DNA of 64,000 nucleotides from Plazaster borealis (taxonomy: Eukaryota > Echinodermata > Asteroidea > Forcipulatida > Labidiasteridae): positions 248,001 through 312,000 of the forward strand of contig JAJGQC010000683.1 in the NCBI GenBank assembly GCA_021014325.1, given 5' to 3'. A program made the translations under genes and the position numbers. Below are positions 22,584-33,888 of this stretch, in pieces. The notes under the pieces were generated by a model that worked only from the letters and a program-made list of their open reading frames with translations, was not told where the DNA came from and ran no database searches. Position 1 is the stretch's first letter; every line of letters begins with the position of its first letter.

Positions 22584-22679
22584 TCGAGTTATAGGGGTTT
22601 AAAGCCCTAAGCATAATCCTCAAGTTGTTGAACTTTTCCGGGTTACTCGCCTTTAGTGATGGAAAACCGGGCTAAGACC

Positions 22680-22714
22680 TACACATGATCTTAGCCAAAA
22701 GGCCGAGAAGCGAT
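22680..22714 (-). pseudogene. U2 snRNA, 5' part (nt 1-35)
   Basis: ATCGCTTCTCGG through ATGTGTA, identical to the intact genes. It belongs with 20697-20850. Confidence 0.92.
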
Positions 22715-22960
22715 ACTTACAAAAATTCTCTCAAGAACAATGCAGCCTCCGACATGACACGAATCACACGAGATGCAATGGTGTCACAAGAGGGCGCTGT
22801 TACTTTTTTGACATCTCGCTGCACACGGGGAACATTCGGGGGGCGAAATATAGATCAAATCTGACCAGATGCAAAGCAAGCACATGCCAGAAAACTGAAA
22901 TACAACCATGTGTTAACGCATGCTATACGCAAGTACATGTGTATTCTAAGTTTATGTTGA
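22715..22960 (-). promoter_or_regulatory. U2 upstream (promoter) region, unit B
   Basis: The block just upstream of U2 is kept almost unchanged in all units. snRNA promoters of animals have no TATA box for U2 but a proximal element near -55 and a distal element. The base range -40 to -70 (CGTGTCATGTCGGAGGCTG) is the best place for the first, and CCATTGCATC near -95 resembles an octamer. Both assignments are inferences. Confidence 0.35.
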
Positions 22961-23528
22961 CATTGTACAGTGTTGCCTGGGTGGGGAGTGTTCGTCGCGC
23001 GTTTGTTTATTTTTTAATTTTGCGCGCGTTAAGACAATGGCATTGTAAACGCGCAAAACACAACAATAGTACTCGCTCATTACGCATAACACTGTACATA
23101 GAAACAGCGTGACTGTACTGTGTGCAGGATACGTATACACACACACACACACACACACACCGACATAGTCGCTACAGTACAGACGGTTCGCAACTTTTTA
23201 GGAGAAAGGTATACTGGAGAAATCAAAACAGCGGGATGGAGGAAAGAAAGGGGGAAAATAGAAAGATTATTATAATATAAATAGAGAATACAGCATCTCT
23301 CCGGACGTTATTTTCACATTGTTTAATCTTGAATCATTTTAGCAGTTTTTTAACTGGTAAGCAATGTCATCGCACCAAACTTTAATTTTCGCTTGTTCGT
23401 TCTGAATTTTTATTTATAAACCCGCTTGTTTATGTTTTGAAAGAAAAACCAATGGGATGAAAATGGAGTCATATACCGAAAGAAAAGAAAGGAAATACAT
23501 TTAATTACAAACGCAATCATGTTTAGAG

Positions 23529-23565
23529 TCTCTCTTTGGATTTATGTGGTGGCTCCGTAAGAGCC
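23529..23565 (-). promoter_or_regulatory. H2A 3' stem-loop (15-nt variant) and downstream element, unit B
   Basis: Reads GGCTCTTACGGAGCC, one base shorter than the canonical 16-mer: the loop has lost a base and the closing pair is U-G. CCAAAGAGAGA follows at the usual distance. The same form is found in every H2A copy. Confidence 0.85.
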
Positions 23566-23596
23566 GTTTGGTTTGGCAGTCTAGCAAGATCTAAAT

Positions 23597-23973
23597 CTAA
23601 GAACTGGACTTGGCGGTCTTCTTGGGCAGCAGGACAGCTTGGATGTTGGGAAGTACACCACCCTGGGCAATGGTGACACCGCTGAGAACTTGTTCAACTC
23701 TTCATCATTTCTGATTGCGAGCTGGAGATGACGGGGGTTGATTCTTGTCTTCTTGTTGTCTCGAGCAGCATTACCAGCCAGTTCCAGGATTTCTGCTGTG
23801 AGGTACTCCATGACTGCCGCCAAGTAGACAGGGGCACCAGCACCCACGCGCTGACCGTAGTTGCCCTTCTTCAAGAAGCGGTGGACTCTACCCACGGGAA
23901 ACTGTAGTCCGGCCCTGGAGGATCTACTCTTAGCCTTGCTTCTGGCCTTACCACTCTTTCCGCGTCCAGACAT
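23597..23973 (-). pseudogene. H2A: Histone H2A, one-base frameshift near the C-terminus, unit B
   Basis: Correct from M-S-G-R-G-K to N-D-E-E-L-N-K (residue 95), then one base is missing (GAGAAC for GAGCAAC at about 23687), and the last 30 residues are read out of frame. The G5 run that is short in units C, D and E is complete here. Confidence 0.9.
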
Positions 23974-24151
23974 GACTGTTGATATACTGAGCGAGCAAAA
24001 CTGAAAAAACACACTGTGCGTTGGAGTTCTTGGGAATGACCCCGGGGACTGTCAGGGGGGTACTTATGGCGTTCTGGGGGATCCTCAATGCACCAATCAG
24101 GTTTCTCCTCGCATGGACGCGCCCGGGTTCAGCGGAGCATCCTCGGCGGGG

Positions 24152-24181
24152 TCGACCAGCGGCAGCACGCACGCTGGTCGA
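24152..24181. repeat. Perfect 10-bp inverted repeat upstream of H2A
   Basis: TCGACCAGCG and CGCTGGTCGA separated by 10 bases, about 180 bases before the H2A start codon. A second small inverted repeat, GTGGTT/AACCAC, follows directly. Both are kept in all units that have this spacer. Confidence 0.7.
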
Positions 24182-24220
24182 GGAATAATTACTGTGGTGG
24201 TTCCACTAACCACGGAAACA

Positions 24221-24296
24221 AAAAGAAGAAGAAGAAGAAGAAGAAGAAGAAGAAGAAAAGGAAGAAGAAGAAGAACAACAACAACAACAACAAAAC
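24221..24296. repeat. (AAG)n(AAC)n microsatellite, unit B
   Basis: AAG run of 40-odd bases, a GGAAG step, then AAC repeats. Its length differs between units. Confidence 0.95.
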
Positions 24297-24509
24297 CTAA
24301 GACAAATAATATCCCAAACTGACAAACACCAGCTTGTTTTGTGTATTTGTATTTTCCTTGATTTCTTTGTTTTTATTTATTAAGTAAACTTTGTTGTTGT
24401 TTTTGTTGTAGTATAGCAGTAAGGCGTCATGAAAACCAGCGCCCCCCCCCCACCAATAAAATAAAAACAATAATAAAATAAATGAATAAAGTTAAAAAGG
24501 GCCACTTAC

Positions 24510-24611
24510 TCAACAATGTACGCTTCCAAGTCCAATTTGTGGACCCTCGCTTAATTAACTCGGTGTCACAGTTGCATCCAGAATGAAAGCCAAGCGTGGT
24601 GTTCAGACTAC
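24510..24611 (-). other. Exon-like segment in the H2A/H2B spacer, unit B copy
   Basis: Identical in plan to the segment at 13465-13566: acceptor-like ATTTAG, 102 open bases, GTAAGT donor. Confidence 0.3.
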
Positions 24612-24852
24612 CTAAATAGAGAATAAATAAGAGGCTTTAATAACTTATTAAAACACTGTTCATGTTCAAGATGATTCTGACTTGATATAATATTTACTTT
24701 ACAAACGGAAAAAACCCTGTTTGTTTGAAGTAATTTTATGCTTAATCCCCGGGTAATAATATATACTTGTTTAACCCTGTTGTTTTTTTGATTATTTTGT
24801 TTATAGGCGGAGGGATGGTTTGGGGACTCGACACGACACTTATGTTATTAAA

Positions 24853-24889
24853 TCTCTCTTTGGGAAATGTGTTGGCTCTGAAAAGAGCC
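24853..24889 (-). promoter_or_regulatory. H2B 3' stem-loop and downstream element, unit B
   Basis: Canonical GGCTCTTTTCAGAGCC, then CCCAAAGAGAGA. Confidence 0.95.
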
Positions 24890-24918
24890 GTTTTGATTGC
24901 GCATGACCCCGGGCCAGC

Positions 24919-25287
24919 TTATTTTGAAGTTGTGTACTTGGTGACCGCCTTGGTGCCCTCACTGACAGCGTGTTTGGCCAGCTCACCGGGAAGAAGGAGA
25001 CGAACTGCAGTCTGAACCTCTCGGCTGGAGATGGTTGATTTCTTGTTGTAGTGCGCCAATCGAGAAGACTCGGCGGCAATGCGCTCGAAGATATCGTTGA
25101 CGAAGCTGTTCATGATGGACATCGCCTTGCTCGAAATGCCCGTGTCGGGATGAACCTGCTTCATGACCTTGTAGATGTAAATTCCGTAGCTCTCCTTGCG
25201 GCGGCGTCGCCTCTTCTTGTCTGTGCGGAGTGGCCCCTTGGTATTTCCTGCTTTCTTCTGTCCCTTTCCACTTGCTTTGGGAGGCAT
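24919..25287 (-). CDS. H2B: Histone H2B, unit B
   Basis: Complete 122-residue protein, same as in unit A. The 3' signal lies 29 bases past the stop. The TATA box at 25370-25376 places the 5' leader at roughly 50 bases. The residues before the fold ([10 protein letters not shown]) fit the basic patch that passes between the DNA gyres. Confidence 0.97.
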   Translation of the reverse strand: MPPKASGKGQKKAGNTKGPLRTDKKRRRRRKESYGIYIYKVMKQVHPDTGISSKAMSIMNSFVNDIFERIAAESSRLAHYNKKSTISSREVQTAVRLLLPGELAKHAVSEGTKAVTKYTTSK

Positions 25288-25369
25288 GATGACTAGAGTG
25301 TTTACTTCAAGCGTACTGAACTGTTAGAGTAAATCAGACTGATTGGATGGTACACCGGAGGACGTTCGG

Positions 25370-25376
25370 CTTTATA
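25370..25376 (-). promoter_or_regulatory. TATA box of H2B, unit B
   Basis: TATAAAG on the minus strand, 83 bases before the start codon. Confidence 0.6.
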
Positions 25377-26066
25377 CTGCGACTGGAGGATCCGGTGCCA
25401 GTGGGCATTGTTACAATTCGCGCCTTGCTCTGTGGGCAGTGAAGCGGTCTGGTGATTTTATAATAATTATTGTTCAGCCAGACCATCCGAAAAGTTCCCC
25501 TTCACGCAGTTACTGTTGTTCTTATTCTTAATATAAACGAAATATGGGAGTGTAATCGATGAAAAAGCATTAGAGTAAGTTGAGTAGTAAAAAAATAATG
25601 TGAGCCAAGCCCTTGAAGTGATACTCATTCAGTGTACCGATTGTTTTCGAGAAGATAATTTATAAGGACCAAACCAAGACAATAGAATGCCAATCCCAAA
25701 CACAGGATGGATAAAAATATAGTATCAATTTTCAAAAGACAACGAATGAATGAATGAATGAATGGGCAGGCAGGGTGAAAGTCACCCACTGAAAAAGAAG
25801 AGGGGGAGGGAGGGAGGTAGGTACAGAGAAAAACTGTTAGGGAAAAACTCTTATGATAACAGTTTACAGTTATAATAGGTCAAACTGCACACAGAGAAAA
25901 TTCATCCCTTGGGGCCATATTTATCATAGGAAACTTGTTATCTATTTTACTATAGTTGAGGAGGCTTACTTATTTCATGGGATATCTTGTTTTGCTGCGT
26001 AGTTATGATTTATTATATTATTTAAGGAAATAAAACAGAGAACGATGACACTGGGCATGATTAAAA

Positions 26067-26104
26067 TCTCTTTCAAGAAGTGGTGGGTGGCTCTGAAAAG
26101 AGCC
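26067..26104 (-). promoter_or_regulatory. H3 3' stem-loop and downstream element, unit B
   Basis: Canonical stem-loop followed by CTTGAAAGAGA. Confidence 0.95.
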
Positions 26105-26130
26105 GTTTTGTTTTGTAGAAACGAGTTTTC

Positions 26131-26550
<420 letters not shown>

Positions 26551-27293
26551 TTACTGTTTTCAAAGTTGTGGTCCAATTCCCGAGCAGCTCTTCTTAAAGG
26601 ATTGGGATGTCCGTTGAAGGATCGCCTCTGACAAAGGCGGGGGGACGCGATTGGCCCAGTGGCCATGCCGGGCAATCCCGCCAGAACCGCTTGAGTGGTC
26701 ATCATCGGGGCCCAATTTTTACATGGAGGTGCCTATAAGCACAGGGAAAAACGAAGCTAGCACAAAATGAACATGCTTAACAGAATACGGATACCGGCCC
26801 TATCATTATTGCCTCAGAAGAAACTTGTTGAGGGCGAAAAGAACAAGAGAGAGAGAAAGGAAAAACAAAAAGAATGCGGGAAGGTCTTGTAAACAGATAC
26901 CACTCTTTAACCAAAACACCTTGGTTTAAAAAAACGCGCCTTGTGAAAAAAAAAAACCCCCACGCCCCGCAACCGAATAACCGCCGGTGGCCCCCCCCCC
27001 CCGCCCCTCTCCCAAAAACACAACTATTATAGACGGTTAGGTTTCCTTCCTTCGCTTGTAAACAAGAAATAGCTTTAGCTGCTAGACGTCTAACGTTCTG
27101 AATGGTTTGTAGTTTGTTTGTTTTTAACTTTTATACGATTGATGCCTGTTATGAACAGTGAGCGAGCGAGTGAGTGAGTGACCCAAAGTGTTTTGAACTT
27201 TATATAATTTGTTTTTAAACTTAATGTAAACAATAATTTACGACAACAAATAAAAGGAGGAAGTGATTTTAGGAAACGAAAAGACAAGCTGTA

Positions 27294-27332
27294 TCTCTCT
27301 TTTTTGAACTTGTGGTGGCTCTGAAAAGAGCC
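27294..27332 (-). promoter_or_regulatory. H4 3' stem-loop and downstream element, unit B
   Basis: Canonical stem-loop, then AAAAAAGAGAGA. Confidence 0.95.
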
Positions 27333-27360
27333 GTTGTTTTCAATGTGGGACGGTTACTGC

Positions 27361-27717
<357 letters not shown>

Positions 27718-27907
27718 CTAGCTGACGAGAGCGAATGACTCGACACCTGCCCAAGCTAGACTATTTTGTTCGGGCGTTGCGGACGTGAACGTCAGACAGA
27801 ACCACCCATCCATGATTTGTTGACAAACAAAACAAACTCGAAGACCAACTCAAAACCACAGTTGAATAACAAACCTGACTTTTGTTTATTTATTTTCCCC
27901 GGAGGGA

Positions 27908-28057
27908 GTGTGGGCCGATCCCGGCAATAGTGCAAAACCGGGCCAACCCGTGGCCAGGACAGGGCAAGCCCTCTTCCAAGGCCGATCATCAAAAATCAGA
28001 TTAATATACTTGCTGCTCAATGAACAGCATTTCAGATATTATTCTGAAAAGAACAGA
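27908..28057 (-). pseudogene. U2 snRNA, 3' part, interrupted by the Utopia-like element
   Basis: Runs from the 3' end of U2 up to nt 39 and includes the left copy of the 21-bp duplication. Two or three small changes (a G lost in the 3' hairpin loop region and an A for G) suggest decay or error. Confidence 0.9.
28037..28057. repeat. Target-site duplication of the Utopia-like element, left copy
   Basis: 21 bases identical to 33830-33850 and corresponding to U2 nt 39-59. Confidence 0.9.
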
Positions 28058-28439
28058 GTGCTTAATTTATTGAAACTTTGTTCAAAAAGGTTTACAATCA
28101 GGTAATAAAAGGGTACTCTAAAGGAGTTTTAAAAGAAAATTAGAAAAGCAAGGCATATAAGTGTTCTCCACTAGCAAAAGCAAAACAAGTCAAAGTACAA
28201 ACAATAAAAGTAAGCCGCCAAAACACCAAGAAAAGGAACTTAAAGTTAAACCAGGCACACTTCACAATGCAGACCCCGACAGTGCAGAGAACAAAAGACC
28301 AGTCAAGTGATTACACCAAGTGGATAATAAAAACAGTTAGGCGTAAACACTCGACAAGTCAATTGAAAGCAGCACCATCAGGGCAAACAAATAAAGTGAA
28401 TGGAAAACCAAAATGAGATAATGAAGTTGAGGCTGGAGC

Positions 28440-29790
28440 CCAAAAGGCAGGGAAACCTCAACAAACCACATAGATACACCCTGCGTTAGAATGAAAACAG
28501 GTGGATGTAAATACATGGCATGACAAAGCATACCCCGCCCAGTGGGCATCCAGGAACAACAACGTAAACAGTACGGAAAAATAACGGTACATAATCCAGT
28601 AGACTTTAAAATGCAGTCAGCACCCCACAGTGCGGCGAACAAAAGACAAGCCAAGTAAATACACCACGCTTGAACAGAGACTGGTAGGTGTAAATACATG
28701 GCAGGTCAAATGAAGGCAGCATCATGGGGAACAGACAAGAAACCAAAAAAAAGGAAATATATTGATGATGGTGAAAATGTAATGATATAGTTAAAGATGG
28801 AGCCCAGAAGGCAGAGAGTCCGCAACAAACCACGGGAATACATCCTGCGTTGGAAAGAAAGAACAGGTGGATGTAAACACATGGAAAGTTGCAGACACCC
28901 CGCCAAAAGGGCTTACAAAAAAAAACAAGGTAATTATCAAAGCAAAGTTAAATTGAAAATTGAAATGGCTGATGTCCAAGAGACAGGGAAGTCCAGGACA
29001 TGTCAAATAGATACATCATGCATTACAGAGTAAGCAAAGCGACGTAAATAAATGACACGTCACTGGGACCCCATTTAAAGGGCATACAGCAACAAAAGTA
29101 AAAATGAAGGCATGTATCAAAGCAAAGTTAAATTGAAAATTGAAATGGCTGATGTCCAAGAGACAGGGAAGTTCAGGACATGTCAGATAGATACATCATG
29201 CATTACAGAGTAAGCAAAGCGATGTAAATAAATGACATGTCACCAGGGCCCCATCTAAAGGGCATACCGCAGCAAAAGTAAAAATGTACGGCATGTGTCA
29301 AAGCAAAGTTAAATTGAAAATTGAAATGGCTGATGTCCAAGAGACAGGAAAGCCCAGGACATGTCAAATAGAGACATCATGCATTACAGATTAAGCAAAG
29401 CGATGTAAATAAATGACACGTCACCGGGACCCCATCTAAAGGGCATACAGCAACAAAAGTAAAAATGTAAGGCATGTAGGTTGAAGTAAAAACTGCCGCC
29501 CAAGAGGCAGGAAACTGCAACAAACCGCCCAAATACATCCTGCGTTACAGTGTAAGCAGATGGATGTAAGTAAGCGGCAAGTGACAGGGGACCCCATCTC
29601 AAGGGCGAACAGAATATAAAAGCAATCGTAAACAAATAATATGGAATTGAGCAAACTAAACAACTGCCGCCCGCTGAACAAGGCCAAGCACACAGCCAGA
29701 GTAATACATCCTAGGTTAAAACACGTTGAAAGGCAAATTTGGATATAATAACAAAGTGGATGTAAAAACACTGGCCGAGCACATGACCCA
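28440..29790. repeat. Tandem ~180-bp repeats in the 3' region of the Utopia-like element
   Basis: Seven or eight degenerate copies. Landmarks recur about every 180 bases: GTGGATGTAAATACATGGCA-like words at about 28500, 28690, 28870, 29040, 29220, 29400 and 29570, each followed by CCCCATCTAAAGGGCATACA-like words. The copies starting near 28938, 29119 and 29300 are almost identical; the outer ones are older. Confidence 0.85.
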
Positions 29791-30134
29791 GAATCCAACG
29801 GCCGGGCAGAAGATGAATGGTGATGGTTCCAGCTGATCGGAGGCGCATAGAGTTCATTGTTCATGAAGGTGTGATCAGCTGGACAAAGGATGGCCGTTGT
29901 ATAGTAGTGTGCCAACCAAGAAGTGGCCAAGGTGGAATACAATGAGTCCACCCTGACCACAGCCAGGCTGGCAACCGCCATAACGACGGACCATTGCAGT
30001 AAATTATAAATCCGGGTTGAGAGTTCATTGTTCATAAAGAAACCGTAAATTCCAAGGCGAAGAAAAACACAAAAGTTTACAAGTAGTGATGAAAGGCTGG
30101 CTGGTTGTCAAAGTCGGGGGTAGGGCGGCCATGG

Positions 30135-32755
30135 CTAGTCCTGGTACTGCCGATGGCCGCTGACGTGTTCGATATATATGTCCCTGGAGCCCTTGATGGC
30201 GTCAATGCAAAGCAGTCGTCTCATCAAGGGGCGGTAGCGCCTGGAGATGCCGAGGCGTCCGAGGGCTCTCTCGTTGCCTTGGTGCCATGAACCGAGAGAG
30301 CCAACAGCAAAACCGAACACCTCGACATCCTTGCCTTCGGCCGCCAAAGCTTGCTTGAGGTCAGCGTACTTGGTGACTTTGGCGGCAGCGGCGGTCTTCA
30401 AAGCATCACGGTCGTTGTCGAAGGGGCAGCATACATCGATGATGGTGATCTTATTCCCTCGATGACCGTGATGTCCGGGCGCTCCCGAGGGTGGGGATCT
30501 CCAGGGACGTGTTGGTCGACATAAACTTGTCCGTAGCGGATGGCAGACTTGATGCGGTTCTGGACAAGATTATGTCGACGTCGGATGGGCACCATGTTCG
30601 GGCGGCAGTGGTTCAGAACATGGGGTAGAGTCTCGTCTTGGTGTCCGCAGCGGCGACACGCTGAATTTGTTCCAGGGTTCCAGCGTTTCGCCGCTGCGTT
30701 GGTAGGTAGACAGTTCAAACGGGCCCTGTGGATGAAGCGCCAGTCGCAGAAACGGATGAAATTGCCGGATGGCATCCACGAGGACCCGTTGATGTAGTGG
30801 TCACAGTTGAGGAGCGGGCAACCTTCCCTGGTCCGGGAGGGCGAGCAACTTTTGGAGTATTGCTCGCGGGATGCAGCACGCAAGGCGGTGGTGATGACTT
30901 TGGGGTGATCTCTGATCCATTTGAAGTCTTCGTGAGCACTGAACCAGAGAGGCACCCAGTGAAGGAGATCTTGAGCCGCCTTGCTGCTGCACGGGCCCGG
31001 GACCAGAGGGTAGAGATCTGCCCGCTATTTCCGGAGTTGGCGAGGTCGCCGTCCATGGAGCCGGTGAGGAACAAGTCGATCTCTTCCGCCGTCGGGGGGC
31101 GATGGATGGTCCTGTGAACGACGGAAGAGAGCTGGGCGCTAGCGATTGATCTGGTCGTGTCATCTGGTGAGGAAAGCATTCGGACAGCCTGCGTTACGGT
31201 TTGGATGTCCGCATCAATGTTCAGGTCGATGAAACCCAGGCCACCAACACGGCGATCCGCAAAAACGAAGTTCGTTGTGGCCCGGGTCGGGAGGTTACAA
31301 ACTTTCCGAGAAATCCTCACCAGCTCTCCTCGCAGCTTCTTTAGATGTTTCTTCTGGCAGTCGCCGGCGCGTAGAGTGTAGGCCGCACATGGCTGGATGA
31401 ATGTGCGGTATGCGTCCAGCTTCTGCCAGGGAGCGAGGAGAGATGAGTCAATCCGCTGGAGATCATCCACCATCTTGACTGCCAAGGTTTCCAAACTCTC
31501 GTTCAAGCGGTAGAAGCCGATGGGCACCCCAAGGTAACGGTAGTGTTGTTCCTCGGACAAGGCGGGAATATTCCTGCCCTGAACGAGAAACTCGACTGGC
31601 TGAACCACGGGGCGCTTACGGCATTCCAAAGAAAGGGTGGCGCACTTCTGGGGCTTGAACTTGAGCCGGAGCTTGTCAGCCATGGTGGATGCGGTGTTGA
31701 GGAGACTTTGGAGACCTTCAGCGGATTTACTCATGATGACCAGATCATCGGCGTAGGCCAGGATGGAGACTGACTGTCCATGGACGACGGGGGCGGAGTT
31801 GTTGGCGGAGGCTGCTATGGTGACCGCTCTGATGATTAGCTCCAGAGTCAAGTTGAAGAGAATCGGAGATATTGGGCATCCTTGCTTGACCCCAGAGCAG
31901 ATGGGGACTTCATCAGTTCGGCCACTTGGGATCAGGAAATCTGTGCTTGCCCCAGTGTATACATCCCGGAGAAGAGAGATGAGGCCCTCCGGGGCCCCAA
32001 TGGAGGCAAGCACAGTGAAGATCGCATCGTGAGGACGCTACCGAAGGCGTTTGCAAGGTCAAGCCAAGCGATGTGGAGTGATTTTGGGTCCTTCGGGCGT
32101 CCTTCACGATGGAAGACAACAGGAATGAATGTTCATAGCAGCCTTCGCCAGGGCGGGCACTCTTCTGGGCGCTGCTGATGGCTCCGTGGTCCAGGGCCCA
32201 CTTGGTGATTCTGTCCGAGAGGATGGCCATCAGCAGCTTGTATAGACATGATTGGAGAGCGATTGGTCTGAAGTTCCCGGGTCAGAAGGATCCCCCTTCT
32301 TGTGTATGAGGACGGTCGTGGCTGACTTCCAAGAAGAGGGAACACGGCTTTCCCGGAGACATCGATTAAATATCGCCACGGTGACACGGAAGGCGCCGTC
32401 GGCTTGTCGGATGTGGCGATATTCAAGTCGATCCTTCCTGGTGCAGAGTTGCTCATCCGGCCCAGACGAAGAGAGATCTCCTTTTGACTGACGGGACGGA
32501 TGAGGTCTGGGCCGGACTCACGGGCCTGGGCGGAGTTCGGGAACAGGACGCCAGTGTCGATGCTGATGATATCTTTATCCACTGTACGGGTGGAAAATAC
32601 GTTCTTGAAGAAATCAGTCAACACCGACTCGGACCCGCAGAACTTTACATCGGAACCATCAAGTACGGTTCGCATGGCTCTCTTCTTGCTGGTCCGGTAA
32701 AGTTTCTGCAGGCGGCTGGCCTCCTGAACATCGAACCCCGGCCCACGGCGACGAG

Positions 32756-32787
<32 letters not shown>

Positions 32788-33733
32788 CGGTGAGGTGGTT
32801 GAGGGCGTCGTGGTGGAGAGGCGCTTCTTGGGGCCCGCCCGCAGCAGAGGCAGACTCAACAAAGCGATCACACACTGACTCAAACTGTAAGAAATCATCA
32901 GCGCGTGAAAGCTCATCAAGCCAGCCATCTACTGCAGATTGGGCCGTGGGAAGCCCCTCAGGATTGTCCTCATCATTATTCACAGTGTTTATTGGAGCAT
33001 GATGGGCCGGGGATCCTGGTGGCGGTGTCGGTGGTCGTGGTGGCGGTGATGGTGGCGGTGTGGGAGACCGGGGTGGAGGTGATGGTGACCGTGGTGACGG
33101 TGTAGAGGACCGGGGTGGCGGTGATATATTCCGGGGTGATATATTCCGGGATGGTGGTGATGGTGGCGGTGGTGTTGGAGACCTTGGTGGAGCTGCTGCT
33201 GAGCGACTAGGAGATGGCGATGGAGATGGGCTCCGTGGTGCTGGTGGAGGAGATGACGATGAAGGTGTGTGTGACAGTAGAGGCGGAACCCTTGGAGCAG
33301 GAGGCTGGATGGTACGCACTGATGAACACGGCAAGGAGGCTGCTTTCTTATGGGTTTGATAGTGGGCTGCAGCTCTCCTTGCGTTATCAAACTCCTGTCT
33401 ACAGTCACGGCACTGGTAGGTGTAGCTGATGGAAACTGTCGGATGTGAACGCTTTTGATGCCTTTTCAGTGTCTGCTGATTGAAGAAGTTGTCGCTGCAG
33501 ACGGCGCAGGTCCAGGCATCAGAAAGCGGGTACTGGAATACTTGGTCAACAGTCTCCATCAGCTCAACGGTTCCGGTTGACGGAGTACTTGGGTGACGGT
33601 GCATCCTGCCCATGTGCCGGCGTAAGCCCGAAATCGTGGAGAATGATTTCGAGCATACGGCACAATGGGCAGGCAACGCCTGAGTGACCTCACTCATGTT
33701 ATGCTCGGATAAATCCGAGCAAGCATGATCCAT
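30135..33733 (-). pseudogene. Zinc finger-RT-restriction-like endonuclease ORF of the Utopia-like element
   Basis: Starts at 33733. Three zinc fingers come first (two C-x2-C-x12-H-x4-H starting C-A-V-C, one starting C-R-D-C), then a long Pro/Ser-rich linker (about 33330-33000). After frame changes near 32650 and 32130, the RT follows with S-A-P-G-R-I, G-V-K-Q-G-C-P-I-S-P and L-A-Y-A-D-D-L (around 31760). The C-terminal part has the R2-type knuckle C-R-R-C-x8-H-x4-C (about 30665-30610) and R-P-D-I-T-V, the first part of the PD-(D/E)xK nuclease centre. A one-base frameshift near 30460 separates it from the last part, which includes K-Y-A-D-L. No Ulp1 or OTU protease is visible between fingers and RT. 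At least four frameshifts make it inactive as read. Confidence 0.8.
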
Positions 33734-33829
33734 GAGGTGTTGGTCACTAATCGAATCGAGGGCGGCACTGGAACTACTAGACTAAAATGATCGCAGGGTC
33801 ATTTAGACAAAAATACTAAACAGGCGTAT

Positions 33830-33850
33830 TATTATTCTGAAAAGAACAGA
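33830..33850. repeat. Target-site duplication of the Utopia-like element, right copy
   Basis: Identical to 28037-28057. Confidence 0.9.
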
Positions 33851-33888
33851 TACTACACATGATCTTAGCCAAAAGGCCGAGAAGCGAT
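33830..33888 (-). pseudogene. U2 snRNA, 5' part (nt 1-59)
   Basis: Intact from the 5' end through GTAGTA to nt 59. It overlaps the 3' part at 27908-28057 by the 21-bp duplication. Confidence 0.92.

Larger units (their letters stand above)
20851..22679 (-). mobile_element. ORF1-only (half-element) non-LTR retrotransposon in U2
   Basis: 1,829 bases inserted between U2 nt 35 and 36 with no more than 1-2 bases of duplication. On the minus strand it has a 96-base leader, one complete ORF1 (22583-21489) and a 3' region with tandem repeats. There is no endonuclease or RT. The plan recalls HAL1, the ORF1-only derivative of mammalian L1. It presumably uses the machinery of a U2-specific Tx1-clade element; this is an inference from the shared site. 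Confidence 0.8.
28058..33829 (-). mobile_element. Utopia-like (NeSL clade, RLE-type) non-LTR retrotransposon in U2
   Basis: A 5.77-kb insertion with a 21-bp target duplication inside U2. On the minus strand: a 96-base leader, one long ORF broken by frameshifts (33733 to about 30135), then a 2-kb 3' region made largely of tandem repeats. N-terminal C2H2 fingers, a single ORF and a C-terminal restriction-like endonuclease place it in the R2/NeSL group; within that group Utopia is the lineage known to enter U2 genes. The name is based on architecture and target, not on a search. Confidence 0.8.

Noticed and set aside
24088..24300. Lys- or Arg-rich frames with long poly-Lys (one per unit) that resemble an H1 tail
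   Set aside because: They are translations of the AAG/AAC microsatellite and have no globular H1 domain.
28440..29790. Regular 180-bp repeats as a possible CRISPR-like array
   Set aside because: Repeats are long and contiguous with no spacers, in an animal genome, inside a retrotransposon 3' region.
32905..33359. Gly-rich plus-strand frames (G-G-D-G repeats)
   Set aside because: Reverse reading of the Pro/Ser-rich linker of the Utopia-like ORF.
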